Origin: Williamsia phyllosphaerae
Lineage (GTDB): Bacteria > Actinomycetota > Actinomycetes > Mycobacteriales > Mycobacteriaceae
DNA length: 64,000 bases
Direction of reading: 5' to 3'
NCBI RefSeq assembly: GCF_014635305.1
Contig: NZ_BMCS01000001.1
Span: 1,860,001 to 1,924,000 of the forward strand
Positions 1-8,500 of this stretch are shown here, piece after piece. Every line of letters starts with the position of its first letter. Position 1 is the stretch's first letter. The notes beneath the pieces were generated by a model. That model searched no databases and was not told where the DNA came from. It saw only the letters and a list, made by a program, of their open reading frames with translations. The translations under genes were made by a program, and so were the position numbers.

Positions 1-35
1 TGCCCGGTGAGATGCGCGCACGAGGCGACCGTTGA
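1..35 (+). CDS. possible 3' end of the gene upstream of hemC (partial)
   Basis: From base 3 a frame reads [10 protein letters not shown] and stops at TGA 33-35. This stop overlaps the TTG start of hemC as TTGA, an arrangement typical of translationally coupled genes. In mycobacteria the gene before hemC is hemA (glutamyl-tRNA reductase), so this may be its tail. Ten residues are too few to identify it, and the assignment rests on position only. Confidence 0.3.
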   Translation, partial: PGEMRARGDR

Positions 36-958
36 CGATAAGGATCGGCACGCGGGGATCGCTTCTCGCGAGGACGCAGTCGGGGGTCATCCGCGATCAG
101 CTGATCGCTGCCGGACACCCGGCCGAACTGGTCATCGTGACGACCGCGGGCGACCTGTCGGCGGCACCGGTGGCCGAGATCGGCGTCGGTGTGTTCACCA
201 CCGCCATCCGCAACGCCCTGCACGCCGGTGAGATCGACGTGGCGGTGCATTCCTACAAGGATCTGCCCACCGCGCCCGACCCGGTGTTGACCATCGCAGC
301 GGTGCCGCCGCGCGAGGACTCACGCGACGCGCTCGTCGCGTCCGGGGGACGCGTGTTGGGCGAGCTGCCTCCCGGTTCGACCGTAGGCACATCGGCGCCG
401 CGGAGGGCCGCGCAGCTTAACGCACTGGGTCTCGGTTTGGAAATCCGCCCCCTACGAGGCAACCTAGATTCTCGGTTGGGCAAAGTCGCCAGCGGTGAGC
501 TCGATGCAGTGGTTGTGGCCCGTGCAGGGTTGGTTCGAATCGGTCGTGCCGATGAGGTCACCGAGGCGTTCGATCCGGTGGTGCTGCTACCGGCACCCGC
601 ACAGGGCGCTCTGGCTGTGGAGTGCCGCTCCGACGATGCCGAACTGGTGAGCATTCTCGCCGAGTTGGACGACGCCCCCACGCGGGCAGCGGTCGACGCC
701 GAGCGCGCAGTGTTGGCGGCCCTCGAGGCCGGGTGCACTGCTCCGGTCGGAGCGATCGCCGAGGTGGTGGAGTCGATCGACGACGACGGGCGCATTTTCA
801 CCGAGCTGTCGCTGCGTGCGGCGGTCGCGGCCGAGGACGGATCCGAGGTGATCCGATCGTCGGTGGTGGGCCCCGTGGACAACGCCGCGGCGCTCGGTCG
901 GGAACTCGCCGCAGAACTACTGGATCGCGGGGCCGCCGAGGTCATGCGCAGCCGGTAG
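32..958 (+). CDS. hemC: hydroxymethylbilane synthase (porphobilinogen deaminase)
   Basis: Joins four porphobilinogen molecules into hydroxymethylbilane in cytosolic tetrapyrrole synthesis. The 308 residues match the family length. The N-terminus [15 protein letters not shown] is the usual opening, HSYKDLP (near residue 75) is the substrate-binding Asp region, and the cofactor-attaching cysteine is Cys235 in [10 protein letters not shown]. The start is a TTG: the frame is closed by a TGA at bases 8-10 and no ATG or GTG lies between that stop and the conserved N-terminus. The TTG overlaps the stop of an upstream frame. The cobA/hemD fusion follows 44 bases later, so the two are probably co-transcribed. 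Identity is secure; the exact start is slightly less so. Confidence 0.95.
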   Translation: MTIRIGTRGSLLARTQSGVIRDQLIAAGHPAELVIVTTAGDLSAAPVAEIGVGVFTTAIRNALHAGEIDVAVHSYKDLPTAPDPVLTIAAVPPREDSRDALVASGGRVLGELPPGSTVGTSAPRRAAQLNALGLGLEIRPLRGNLDSRLGKVASGELDAVVVARAGLVRIGRADEVTEAFDPVVLLPAPAQGALAVECRSDDAELVSILAELDDAPTRAAVDAERAVLAALEAGCTAPVGAIAEVVESIDDDGRIFTELSLRAAVAAEDGSEVIRSSVVGPVDNAAALGRELAAELLDRGAAEVMRSR

Positions 959-1002
959 CCACACCAGCAGGCCCTGGAACGGGTCGCAGAAAGCGCAAAC
1001 GT

Positions 1003-2661
1003 ATGAGCCGCATGAAGAAGGCACATCCGGGTCGGATCCTGTTCGTGGGATCGGGCCCAGGAGATCCGGCGCTGCTGACGGTACGCGCCCGAGATGCCAT
1101 CGAGAACGCCGGCACGGTGTTCGTCGATCCCGATGTCCCGGCCGGTGTGATCGCCCTGATCGGCGCCAACGTGGCCCCGGAACCGACCGCACCCGCTGCC
1201 CCGGTTGCCGTCGACGAGACCGCGGACGACTCCTCGCCCACCGGGCCCGTCGCGGTCGAGAACGACTCGATCGTGGACCCCGAGCAGACCGGCGCGGTGG
1301 TTCGTCCGGCGCTCGGTGATCCGACCGAGGTGGCCAAGACCCTCATCGCCGTGGCCAAGGGCGGCGACGACGTCGTCCGCGTGGTCGCCGGTGATCCCCT
1401 GACCACCGACTCGGTCCTGGCCGAGGTCAACGCCGTCGCGCGCACTTCGATCGGCTTCGAGGTCATCCCCGGACTGCCCGCCGCCGCGGCCGTCCCCAGC
1501 TACGCGGGCATGCCGCTCGGCTCGGGTCACACCGAGGCCGACGTCCGCGGCGAGGTGGACTGGGCCGCTCTGGCCGCGGCCCCCGGACCGCTGGTGCTGC
1601 ACGCCACGGCCGGCCATCTCGCGGAGACCGCGAGCGCGCTGACCGAACACGGTGTCGCGGCGCAGACCCCGGTCGCGGTGACCGTCAACGGCACCACCTG
1701 CCAGCAGCGCACCATCGAGGCGACGCTGGCCACCCTCAACGACAAGGGCGCGGGCCTGCAGGGCCCGCTCATCGTCACCATCGGCAAGGTCGTCACCCAG
1801 CGCAGCCGACTCAGCTGGTGGGAGTCGCGCGCACTGTACGGCTGGACCGTGCTGGTGCCGCGTACCAAGGACCAGGCCGGCGACATGAGCGATCGGCTCG
1901 TCGTGCACGGCGCGATGCCGATGGAGGTCCCCACGATCGCAGTGGAGCCGCCACGAAGTCCGGCGCAGATGGAGCGCGCCGTCAAGGGGCTCGTCGACGG
2001 TCGCTACCAGTGGGTCGTGTTCACCTCCACCAACGCGGTGCGTGCGGTGTGGGAGAAGTTCGCCGAGTTCGGTTTGGACGCACGCGCTTTCAGCGGCGTC
2101 AAGATCGCCTGCGTCGGTGAGGCGACCGCGGCGAAGGTGCGCACCTTCGGCATCAACCCCGAGCTGATCCCGAGTGGCGAGCAGTCGTCGCTGGGCCTGC
2201 TCGACGACTTCCCGCCTTACGACGACGTCTTCGACCCGGTCAACCGGATCCTGTTGCCGCGTGCGGACATCGCGACCGAGACGCTGTCGGAGGGTCTGCG
2301 CGAGCGGGGCTGGGAGATCGACGACGTCACCGCGTACCGCACGGTCCGCGCGGCGCCGCCGCCGGCCACGACCCGCGAGATGATCAAGACCGGTGGGTTC
2401 GACGCGGTCTGCTTCACCTCGAGCTCCACGGTCCGCAACCTGGTCGGCATCGCCGGCAAGCCGCACGCGCGCACCATCGTCGCGTGCATCGGACCCAAGA
2501 CGGCCGAGACGGCGATCGAGTTCGGGCTGCGCGTCGACGTCCAGCCGGAGACCGCGTCGGTCCCCGACCTGGTCGAGGCGCTGGCCGAGCACGCCACCCG
2601 ACTGCGCGCCGAAGGGGCACTGCCTCCTCCGCGCAAGAAGGCCCGTCGCTCGCGGTCATGA
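1003..2661 (+). CDS. hemD: fused uroporphyrinogen-III methyltransferase-like / uroporphyrinogen-III synthase
   Basis: A 552-residue fusion. Residues about 8-245 look like an SUMT (CobA/CysG) domain, opening with FVGSGPGDPALLTVRARDA and containing IPGLPAAAAVPSYAGMPL. Residues about 255-535 are a HemD domain that cyclises hydroxymethylbilane to uroporphyrinogen III (VLVPRTKDQAG, VFTSTNAVRAVWE, CFTSSSTVRN). The SUMT part is atypical. An acidic, Pro/Ala-rich insert occupies roughly residues 60-100, and the conserved GGDPFVFGRG-type loop is replaced by VRVVAGDPLTTDS, so methyltransferase activity is doubtful. I chose ATG 1003 because it directly precedes the SUMT opening; a second ATG lies at 1012. 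The C-terminus is basic (KKARRSRS). It sits in the heme operon between hemC and hemB. Confidence 0.92.
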   Translation: MSRMKKAHPGRILFVGSGPGDPALLTVRARDAIENAGTVFVDPDVPAGVIALIGANVAPEPTAPAAPVAVDETADDSSPTGPVAVENDSIVDPEQTGAVVRPALGDPTEVAKTLIAVAKGGDDVVRVVAGDPLTTDSVLAEVNAVARTSIGFEVIPGLPAAAAVPSYAGMPLGSGHTEADVRGEVDWAALAAAPGPLVLHATAGHLAETASALTEHGVAAQTPVAVTVNGTTCQQRTIEATLATLNDKGAGLQGPLIVTIGKVVTQRSRLSWWESRALYGWTVLVPRTKDQAGDMSDRLVVHGAMPMEVPTIAVEPPRSPAQMERAVKGLVDGRYQWVVFTSTNAVRAVWEKFAEFGLDARAFSGVKIACVGEATAAKVRTFGINPELIPSGEQSSLGLLDDFPPYDDVFDPVNRILLPRADIATETLSEGLRERGWEIDDVTAYRTVRAAPPPATTREMIKTGGFDAVCFTSSSTVRNLVGIAGKPHARTIVACIGPKTAETAIEFGLRVDVQPETASVPDLVEALAEHATRLRAEGALPPPRKKARRSRS

Positions 2662-2690
2662 CCCGACCGGGTCGACTCGCGCGCCGGAGG

Positions 2691-3419
2691 TCAGCGCCAG
2701 TAGGCCAGCAGCAGTCCGAGCGTGCTCGCGATCAGGACACGGGGGTCCGTGCGGGCGACCGTGTCGGCGTCGAGGTCGATGGTGATGTCCCGACGCGGGT
2801 CGAGGTGTCGGATCCGGTACTCCATCACGCCGACCCGTACCCCGTTCGCGTCACGGATGATCAGGCGCCCGCGGCGCTTGAACAGCAGGACCGGCGAACA
2901 CAGCACGGCGGCCACGGCGCCGACGACGATCACCGTCGGGTTGTCGTCGAGGTCGGCGGCGTCGCCGACCAACGATCTCACCGGACCGAGCAGAACACGG
3001 TGGATCAGTCCGTCGCGGAGTGGCTCGGTGATCGTGAACAGCGGAGATCCATCCGGCGCGTGGACGTTCCAGCGCGTGCGGACGCACCCTGACCAGAAGC
3101 TCGTCTTCAGGGTCGCCACGTCGCGTCCCTGTGCGTCGATCACCCGATGGGGATCCCACGGTCGGAAGGGCCTGCCCTCTCCGATCTCGATGCATCGCCG
3201 GCCGTCGGTCCAGTTCACGTCGGCGCGTGTCCTGCGCAGCGTTGACTCGTGGGCTCCGAGCGTGAGCAGTGGGTATTCGTTCCCCACCGGGTCGGTTCCG
3301 CGGATCTCGGCCATGTGTTCCGTGGAGTGCAGGAACGTGACGAGATGCGCGCGACGGCCAAACCGGCCGATACGGCGTTCGCGGGTCCTGCCGGTGACAG
3401 TCGATGTCTGCTGTGGCAT
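2691..3419 (-). CDS. hypothetical protein with C-terminal hydrophobic segment
   Basis: 242 residues, not recognised with certainty. The middle (about 60-150) has a beta-rich pattern with DVATLKTSFW, WNVHAPDGSPLFTITE and similar strands, which loosely recalls LURP-one/scramblase-like (Tubby C2-type) folds. This is a resemblance only. A hydrophobic stretch around 160-180 (VIVVGAVAAVLCSPVLLF) is followed by basic residues, and another hydrophobic run ends the protein (LIASTLGLLLAYW), so membrane association is likely. It lies between hemD and hemB on the opposite strand, convergent with hemD (29-base gap) and divergent from hemB. No function is proposed. Confidence 0.7.
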   Translation of the reverse strand: MPQQTSTVTGRTRERRIGRFGRRAHLVTFLHSTEHMAEIRGTDPVGNEYPLLTLGAHESTLRRTRADVNWTDGRRCIEIGEGRPFRPWDPHRVIDAQGRDVATLKTSFWSGCVRTRWNVHAPDGSPLFTITEPLRDGLIHRVLLGPVRSLVGDAADLDDNPTVIVVGAVAAVLCSPVLLFKRRGRLIIRDANGVRVGVMEYRIRHLDPRRDITIDLDADTVARTDPRVLIASTLGLLLAYWR

Positions 3420-3499
3420 GTGTGCGTCCCGTCGTCGGTGGTCCTTCGACGATTAAGATGGCCGCGACGCCGCGAATGTTCCTCGCGGGCGGCGAATCG

Positions 3500-3505
3500 T
3501 AGGGT
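3500..3505 (+). promoter_or_regulatory. -10 element TAGGGT, probable leaderless promoter of hemB
   Basis: TAGGGT lies exactly six bases before the ATG at 3512, so transcription would begin at or next to the A of the start codon. No good TTGACA-like -35 is visible at 16-18 bases. The same spacing recurs at six other genes here. A weak Shine-Dalgarno reading (GGTGGA) of the same bases is the alternative. Confidence 0.5.
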
Positions 3506-3511
3506 GGACTG

Positions 3512-4495
3512 ATGACCGACCGCCCGTACATCCGGCCCCGTCGTCTGCGCACCACCCCGGCGATGCGTCGTCTGGTGGCGCAGACCTCGCTGGAGCCGCG
3601 GCACCTGGTGCTGCCGGTCTTCGTCGCCGACGGCCTGTCCGAGCCCAACCCGATCGCGTCGATGCCGGGTGTCGTCCAGCACACCATCGACTCGGTGCGC
3701 AGGGCCGCGGCCGAGGCCGTCGAGGCCGGTGTCGGTGGGCTGATGCTCTTCGGGGTGCCGGCCGCCGGTGACAAGGACGTGACCGGTTCGGGGGCCGACG
3801 ATCCTGACGGCATCCTCAACCGCGCGTTGGCCGCGCTGCGATCCGACCTCGGCGATTCGACGGTGCTGATGGCCGACACGTGTCTCGACGAGTTCACCGA
3901 TCACGGGCACTGCGGCGTCCTGGACGACGCAGGTCGCGTCGACAACGACGCCACCCTCGAGCGCTACGTCTCCATGGCGCTGGCGCAGGTCGAGGCGGGC
4001 GCGCACCTGCTGGGGCCGAGCGGGATGATGGACGGCCAGGTCGGGGCGATCCGCGCTGCGTTGGATGACGCCGGTCACACCGATGCCGGGATCCTCGCCT
4101 ACACGGCCAAGTACTCGTCGGCCTTCTACGGACCGTTCCGCGAGGCGGTCGGGAGCTCGTTGCAGGGCGATCGACGCACCTACCAGCAGGATCCGGCCAA
4201 TCGCGACGAGGCCATCCGCGAGCTCGAACTCGACCTCGCCGAGGGCGCCGACATCGTGATGGTCAAGCCAGCGATGAGCTATCTCGACATCGTGCGTGAC
4301 GTCGCCGAAGCGGTGGTCGTGCCGGTCGCGGCTTACCAGATCTCCGGCGAGTACTCGATGATCACCGCCGCCGCCGAGCGAGGCTGGATCGACCGCGATG
4401 CCGCCATCCTCGAGTCGTTGACCTCGATCCGTCGGGCCGGCGCAGACATCGTGCTGACCTACTGGGCAACCGAGGTCGCTGCCCGGCTCCACTAG
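3512..4495 (+). CDS. hemB: delta-aminolevulinic acid dehydratase (porphobilinogen synthase)
   Basis: Condenses two 5-aminolevulinate molecules to porphobilinogen in the cytosol, the step before HemC. 327 residues, the usual length. The two Schiff-base lysines are seen in [17 protein letters not shown] and [13 protein letters not shown]. The metal-site segment is [14 protein letters not shown]. It keeps the first and third ligand cysteines of the zinc type but has Asp at the middle position, an intermediate arrangement that I recall as normal for mycobacterial HemB. The gene is divergent from the hypothetical at 2691-3419, so it has its own promoter, probably leaderless. The next gene starts nine bases after the stop. 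Confidence 0.96.
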   Translation: MTDRPYIRPRRLRTTPAMRRLVAQTSLEPRHLVLPVFVADGLSEPNPIASMPGVVQHTIDSVRRAAAEAVEAGVGGLMLFGVPAAGDKDVTGSGADDPDGILNRALAALRSDLGDSTVLMADTCLDEFTDHGHCGVLDDAGRVDNDATLERYVSMALAQVEAGAHLLGPSGMMDGQVGAIRAALDDAGHTDAGILAYTAKYSSAFYGPFREAVGSSLQGDRRTYQQDPANRDEAIRELELDLAEGADIVMVKPAMSYLDIVRDVAEAVVVPVAAYQISGEYSMITAAAERGWIDRDAAILESLTSIRRAGADIVLTYWATEVAARLH

Positions 4496-4498
4496 TCT
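4493..4498 (+). promoter_or_regulatory. possible -10 element TAGTCT overlapping the hemB stop
   Basis: TAGTCT begins at the hemB stop codon and sits exactly six bases before ATG 4505, the same geometry as the other leaderless candidates. It could provide an internal promoter for the membrane-protein genes that follow. No -35 is recognisable, and chance is more plausible here because the TAG is also a stop codon. Confidence 0.3.
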
Positions 4499-4504
4499 GG
4501 GGCC

Positions 4505-5203
4505 ATGTCTCAACCCCCGAATCCGTGGCCCCAGGGCTCGTGGCCCCCGGATCCGTCGAACAACAAGGGTGACTCGGGCAAGCCGACCCTGGTCAACTCG
4601 ATGGCCATCGCGACCGAGCTGTGGTTGGTGGTGGTGTTGTGCCAGATCATCGCGTCGATCGCCGAGTACTCCACGGTCACCGACTCGTTCCGCGACTCCG
4701 TGCGCGAGACGTCCGGCGCGTCGGCGAGTGAGGTCGACCTCGTCACGTCCAGCGGGTTCCTGGTCGGTGTGTTCGTCGTCGCGACCGCGATCATCGCGGC
4801 CGTGTCGCTGCTCATCGTCTGGCTGGCCCGTACCGGCCACAACTGGGCGCGCCTGGTGCTGTCGTTCTTCAGTGCGTTCCTGGTGGTCCAGGCCGTGTTG
4901 GCGCTGTTCGGTGACAACGGCGCCACCTGGGCCACGATCCCCACGGTGATCGGTGGGGTGGCCGCGCTCGGGGCCGCCTACCTGCTGCTGCAACGCGAGA
5001 CCGAGACCTACTGCAAGGCGATGGCGACATATCGCAAGTCCGGTGGAACGCCGCCTCCCGGTCCCGGGTGGCCGCCGAACGGTGGTCCGCCGCCGAACCA
5101 GTACTTCCCGCGCGGTCAGTATCCCCAGCAGGGACCGCAGCAGGGGTCGTACCCGTATCCGCCGCACGATGATCGGCGTGACGACTCCGGGGGCAACCGA
5201 TGA
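4505..5203 (+). CDS. four-helix membrane protein with Pro/Gly/Gln-rich C-terminal tail
   Basis: 232 residues. The N-terminus is proline-rich and hydrophilic (1-30). Four hydrophobic helices follow at about 34-55, 80-105, 117-138 and 145-165. The C-terminal tail from about 178 is disordered and rich in Pro, Gly, Gln and Tyr (PPNQYFPRGQYPQQGPQQG). Small proline-tailed membrane proteins of this kind lie after hemB in mycobacteria as well; their role is not known to me. The stop overlaps the next start as ATGA (5200-5203), so translation is probably coupled to the following gene. Confidence 0.8.
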   Translation: MSQPPNPWPQGSWPPDPSNNKGDSGKPTLVNSMAIATELWLVVVLCQIIASIAEYSTVTDSFRDSVRETSGASASEVDLVTSSGFLVGVFVVATAIIAAVSLLIVWLARTGHNWARLVLSFFSAFLVVQAVLALFGDNGATWATIPTVIGGVAALGAAYLLLQRETETYCKAMATYRKSGGTPPPGPGWPPNGGPPPNQYFPRGQYPQQGPQQGSYPYPPHDDRRDDSGGNR

Positions 5204-5592
5204 CGGAACCCGGCCCCGCGGCGCCCTCGCTCGCGGTCTGGGCGGTGCGTCTGTGGATGGCCTCGGGCGTGCTGTTCCTCGCCTCGGCGGCGTGGTTCCT
5301 GATCATCGGGATCGGTAGCACCAACGCGTTCGGTATCGGCCTCGGCGTGGTCAGCGCGGGTGTGGGCGTGGGGATGTTGCTGCTGACCCGGCGGACCGGC
5401 TCCGGCGATCCGCGCTGGCGGTCGGTGCTCGCCGTGCTGTCGTTGACGGTCACCGTGCTCGGCATGCTGATGGCGGCGCTGTTCCTCGACCCGTTCCTGT
5501 TGATCAGCGGGATCGTCGGGTTGGTCGGGTCGATGATGGCGTACCGACCGGCCGCCGAGCCGTGGTTCACCCGTGGGGGTGTCGGTGGCTGA
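5200..5592 (+). CDS. small multi-pass membrane protein
   Basis: 130 residues, almost entirely hydrophobic, with about four predicted helices (around 12-34, 40-62, 72-96 and 98-115). The helices are short and glycine-rich, e.g. GIGLGVVSAGVGVGMLLL. There is no recognised domain. ATG 5200 overlaps the upstream stop as ATGA and the 3' end overlaps the next gene by 20 bases, which points to a tightly packed operon of membrane proteins downstream of hemB. It is broadly similar in design to the preceding gene without its tails. Function unknown. Confidence 0.75.
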   Translation: MTEPGPAAPSLAVWAVRLWMASGVLFLASAAWFLIIGIGSTNAFGIGLGVVSAGVGVGMLLLTRRTGSGDPRWRSVLAVLSLTVTVLGMLMAALFLDPFLLISGIVGLVGSMMAYRPAAEPWFTRGGVGG

Positions 5593-6130
5593 CGCCCCCG
5601 ATTCCCCCGACGTGCCCGGGTCCGGCGAGTGGAACACCTCGGTGGCGCCGGGCCGAGTGCTGTTCCGGGAGAACGGCGGCAGTTGGTGGGTCGTCTCCAT
5701 CGGCCCGATCCTCGTGGCCGCGGTACTGCTCATGGAACTGTTCGGTGGGGGACAGGTGCACTGGCCCGTGCTGTCGATCTTCCTGGTCATCATCACCGGC
5801 TTCTCGGCGATCCAGGTCTACGCGGCGCGTCAACACGTCGGCGTCGTCCTCACCGACACGACCCTGCGGCAGGGCACCCGCACCATCGCCCTGGCCGACA
5901 TCAAACGCATCTACCCGGAGAACACCAACCCCGAGCCCGAGAAGTGGGAGAGCGCACCGGCCATCGGCGAACTCCGCGCCGTACCGCGTCGTCGTACCGG
6001 GATCGGCGTGCGAATGACGTCGGGCAAGCTCGCGCAGGCATGGGCCCGCGATCACCATCGTCTGCGTACCGAACTCGCCGAGGCCCACCTGGCCATGCAG
6101 CTGGGCCTTCCGCCGCGGGACGACACGTGA
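5573..6130 (+). CDS. membrane protein of the DUF3093-like type (tentative)
   Basis: 185 residues. After a short acidic N-terminus, two hydrophobic helices (about 43-62 and 67-88) are followed by a soluble domain with VVLTDTTLRQGTRTIALADIKRIYPEN, which looks like a small beta domain of PH type. This organisation recalls small actinobacterial DUF3093-type proteins, but I am not certain. A positively charged C-terminus follows. The start is one of the GTGs at 5573, 5579 or 5585, all inside the end of the upstream gene. It lies in the position of Rv0513/Rv0514 of M. tuberculosis, also small membrane proteins. Function unknown. Confidence 0.7.
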   Translation: MGVSVADAPDSPDVPGSGEWNTSVAPGRVLFRENGGSWWVVSIGPILVAAVLLMELFGGGQVHWPVLSIFLVIITGFSAIQVYAARQHVGVVLTDTTLRQGTRTIALADIKRIYPENTNPEPEKWESAPAIGELRAVPRRRTGIGVRMTSGKLAQAWARDHHRLRTELAEAHLAMQLGLPPRDDT

Positions 6131-6384
6131 CCCCGGGCCGCCGCAGACTCGCCGCCCTCGTGGGCATCCTGGTCGGGATCGCCCTCGTGGTGGCGGCGGT
6201 GCTGTTGTGGCGCAGCGGCATCGAGACGAGCAGCTATCCGCCGGTGGAACTCGGCGGAACGGTCGTCTCCGGTCCGTACGAACTCACCCGGTATTCGGGA
6301 AGCCGGCTCGGAGGAGCCACCGTGGTCGCGCTCGCAGCGCTGCTCGTCCTGGCGTTCTCGGTACGAGCAGCACTGCGCCGCTGA
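6127..6384 (+). CDS. small two-helix membrane protein
   Basis: 85 residues starting at GTG 6127, which overlaps the upstream stop as GTGA. The first helix spans about residues 9-27 and the second about 62-80. A short extracytoplasmic stretch lies between them (SGIETSSYPPVELGG...). It closes the membrane-protein run after hemB and is convergent with the acyl-CoA oxidase gene 15 bases downstream. I do not recognise a family. The gene is credible because of its overlap, codon use and membrane topology. Confidence 0.65.
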   Translation: MTPGRRRLAALVGILVGIALVVAAVLLWRSGIETSSYPPVELGGTVVSGPYELTRYSGSRLGGATVVALAALLVLAFSVRAALRR

Positions 6385-6399
6385 CTCCGCTGCGGAGGG

Positions 6400-8412
6400 T
6401 CAGTGCATCGTCACCGTCAGCAGCGCCTCGGGGACACCGAACGCGTCGACGAGGGTCTTGGCGTGCGGACGCAGCTGCTTGCACAGGTCGTTGACGCCAC
6501 GACGGATGGCCTTGGCGCGCTCGACGGAGATGTGGCGGTGCATCAGGAACCAGTCCAGGTCGTTCTCCAGCGCGGAGTACACGAACAGGTCGCAGACGGT
6601 GCCGAGCAGGTCGGTCGCCGCCTTGCTGTCACACCCCTCGATGCCCTCGATGAACGCCTCCAGCACAACGCGTTCCATGTGTGCGTGGCCCACCTTCAAC
6701 AGGTGGTCCTGGGCCGCGTTGAACACCTCGAACGGGTCGTTGCCCTCCTCGGTGGCGCGACGCAGACGGTTGGCGCAGGTGCGCAGCAGGTGGTCCTCAC
6801 GGTTGCGGAACAGTCGGATCTGCGTGCCGCGGTTGGCCAGTTCCGATTCCTCGGTGTCCTCGTCGGACGAGTCCATCAGCGTCTGCACGACCTGGCGGGC
6901 CGCCGACTTCTCCAGGACGACGTCGCGCGCCATGTTCGCGATGAAGCGCGCCCAGCCGACCGTGTTGAGGCCGCGAACGTCCTCGGCGTAGGCCGAGAGC
7001 AGTTCCTTGGCCAGCAGCTGGGTCAGGACGGTGTTGTCGCCCTCGAACGTGGTGAAGACGTCGATGTCGCCGCGCATGATCGACAGCTGGTTCTCGGCGA
7101 GGTACCCGGCGCCACCGCATGCCTCGCGTGCGACGTTGATGGAGTGCGACGCGTGCCAGGTGGTCATGGCCTTGAGGCCGGCGGCGAGGCTCTCGAGCTG
7201 ACGCTGACGGCCGGCGAACGAGTCGTCGCCTTCGGTCGACTCGGGGTTCGCGGTCTGCACCTCGTGCAGTTCCTCGGTCACCTCGTTCTGCGCGAAGTTC
7301 AACGCGTACGACTTCGCGATGAGCGGCAACAGCTTCCGCTGGTGCGCGAGGTAGTCCATGATCACGATCTCGTCGTCGGAGTCGGGCGCCTCGAACTGCC
7401 GGCGGGTCAATCCGTAACGAGTGGCGATCGCGAGTGCCTTGCGACCGGCCGCGCCTGCGGTGGCCGCGACGCTGATGCGCCCGCGGATCAGGGTGCCGAG
7501 CATCGTGAAGAAACGACGGTTCTCGTTCTCGATCGGCGAGTGGTACGTGCCGTCGGCGTCGACGTCGGCGTACTTGTTGAGCAGGTTCTCACGCGGGATC
7601 CGCACGTGATCGAACCGCAGCCGACCGTTGTCGACACCGGCCAGGCCGCCCTTGGGGCCGTCGTCGGCGATGCTCACGCCGGGGAGGGCGTTGCCCTTGT
7701 CGTCGCGGAGCGGCACCACGAAACAGTGGACTCCGCGGCCGGTGGGCTCCTCGCCCGGGCCGCCGGTCACGAGCTGAGCGAACACCGAGGCGACGGTGGC
7801 GTGCTGAGCCGCTCCGCCGATGTAGTCCTTGGTCGCAGACTCGGTGGTCGAGTGGACGATGAACTCGTCGGAGTCGGCGTCGTAGGTGGCGACGGTCTCG
7901 AGTGCCTGCACGTTCGAGCCGTGCCCGCTCTCGGTCATCGCGAAGCAACCGAGCAGGTCGAGATTGATGAGGTCGGTGACGTAGCGGTCGTGGTGCCGCT
8001 GGGTGCCGAGGTTCTCGATGGCACCGCCGAACAGGCCCCACTGGACGCCTGCCTTGACCATCAGCGACAGGTCGGCGTACCCGAGCATCTCGATGCTCGT
8101 GATCGCGGCACCCACGTCGCCGGTTCCCCCGTGCTCCGGGCGGAAGCCCGCCGCGGCGAAGTCCAACTGCGCCAGTTCACCGAGCTTGGCGAATGTGGCG
8201 TCGCGCGCCTCCTGCATCGACAGCGTCGGATCCGGCAGCAGGTCGGTGCGGTCCATGTGGGTGCGGGCGTAGTTGCGGACGTCGCGCCACTTGCCGTCGA
8301 GCGTGTACTTCAGGTTGTCGACGACCAACCCCTGGTCGGCCACTTCGCCGTGGTCAGGCGACGTGACATCGGATGAACGATCTTCGGGCTGCGTTGCCTG
8401 GGTGACGGTCAT
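6400..8412 (-). CDS. acyl-CoA oxidase / long acyl-CoA dehydrogenase family protein
   Basis: A 670-residue flavoprotein of the acyl-CoA oxidase branch, longer than the roughly 390 residues of ordinary acyl-CoA dehydrogenases. FAD-binding segments are seen in CFAMTESGHGSNVQALE and REACGGAGYLAENQ. The catalytic Glu is near residue 456 in TTFEGDNTVLTQLLAKELL, the oxidase-type signature. It would perform the first step of fatty acyl-CoA beta-oxidation, passing electrons to oxygen if it is a true oxidase. ATG 8412 is preceded by GGAGG and by TAATAT. An upstream in-frame extension is not supported. It is a single-gene unit. Confidence 0.88.
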   Translation of the reverse strand: MTVTQATQPEDRSSDVTSPDHGEVADQGLVVDNLKYTLDGKWRDVRNYARTHMDRTDLLPDPTLSMQEARDATFAKLGELAQLDFAAAGFRPEHGGTGDVGAAITSIEMLGYADLSLMVKAGVQWGLFGGAIENLGTQRHHDRYVTDLINLDLLGCFAMTESGHGSNVQALETVATYDADSDEFIVHSTTESATKDYIGGAAQHATVASVFAQLVTGGPGEEPTGRGVHCFVVPLRDDKGNALPGVSIADDGPKGGLAGVDNGRLRFDHVRIPRENLLNKYADVDADGTYHSPIENENRRFFTMLGTLIRGRISVAATAGAAGRKALAIATRYGLTRRQFEAPDSDDEIVIMDYLAHQRKLLPLIAKSYALNFAQNEVTEELHEVQTANPESTEGDDSFAGRQRQLESLAAGLKAMTTWHASHSINVAREACGGAGYLAENQLSIMRGDIDVFTTFEGDNTVLTQLLAKELLSAYAEDVRGLNTVGWARFIANMARDVVLEKSAARQVVQTLMDSSDEDTEESELANRGTQIRLFRNREDHLLRTCANRLRRATEEGNDPFEVFNAAQDHLLKVGHAHMERVVLEAFIEGIEGCDSKAATDLLGTVCDLFVYSALENDLDWFLMHRHISVERAKAIRRGVNDLCKQLRPHAKTLVDAFGVPEALLTVTMH

Positions 8413-8500
8413 GCCTCCGATATTACTGGCGGGTAACCCCGACGGCACGGCGTTGATGATCACAAATACCGCCGTATTCGTGACAAGGGTCGCCCGATGG

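Noticed and set aside
253..2592. 779-codon open frame on the minus strand across hemC and hemD
   Set aside because: It is the antisense shadow of two well-identified genes; the translation is low-complexity Arg/Gly/Asp-rich with no motif.
6403..8376. 657-codon plus-strand frame opposite the acyl-CoA oxidase
   Set aside because: Shadow frame of a GC-rich gene; the minus-strand reading has clear flavoprotein motifs.
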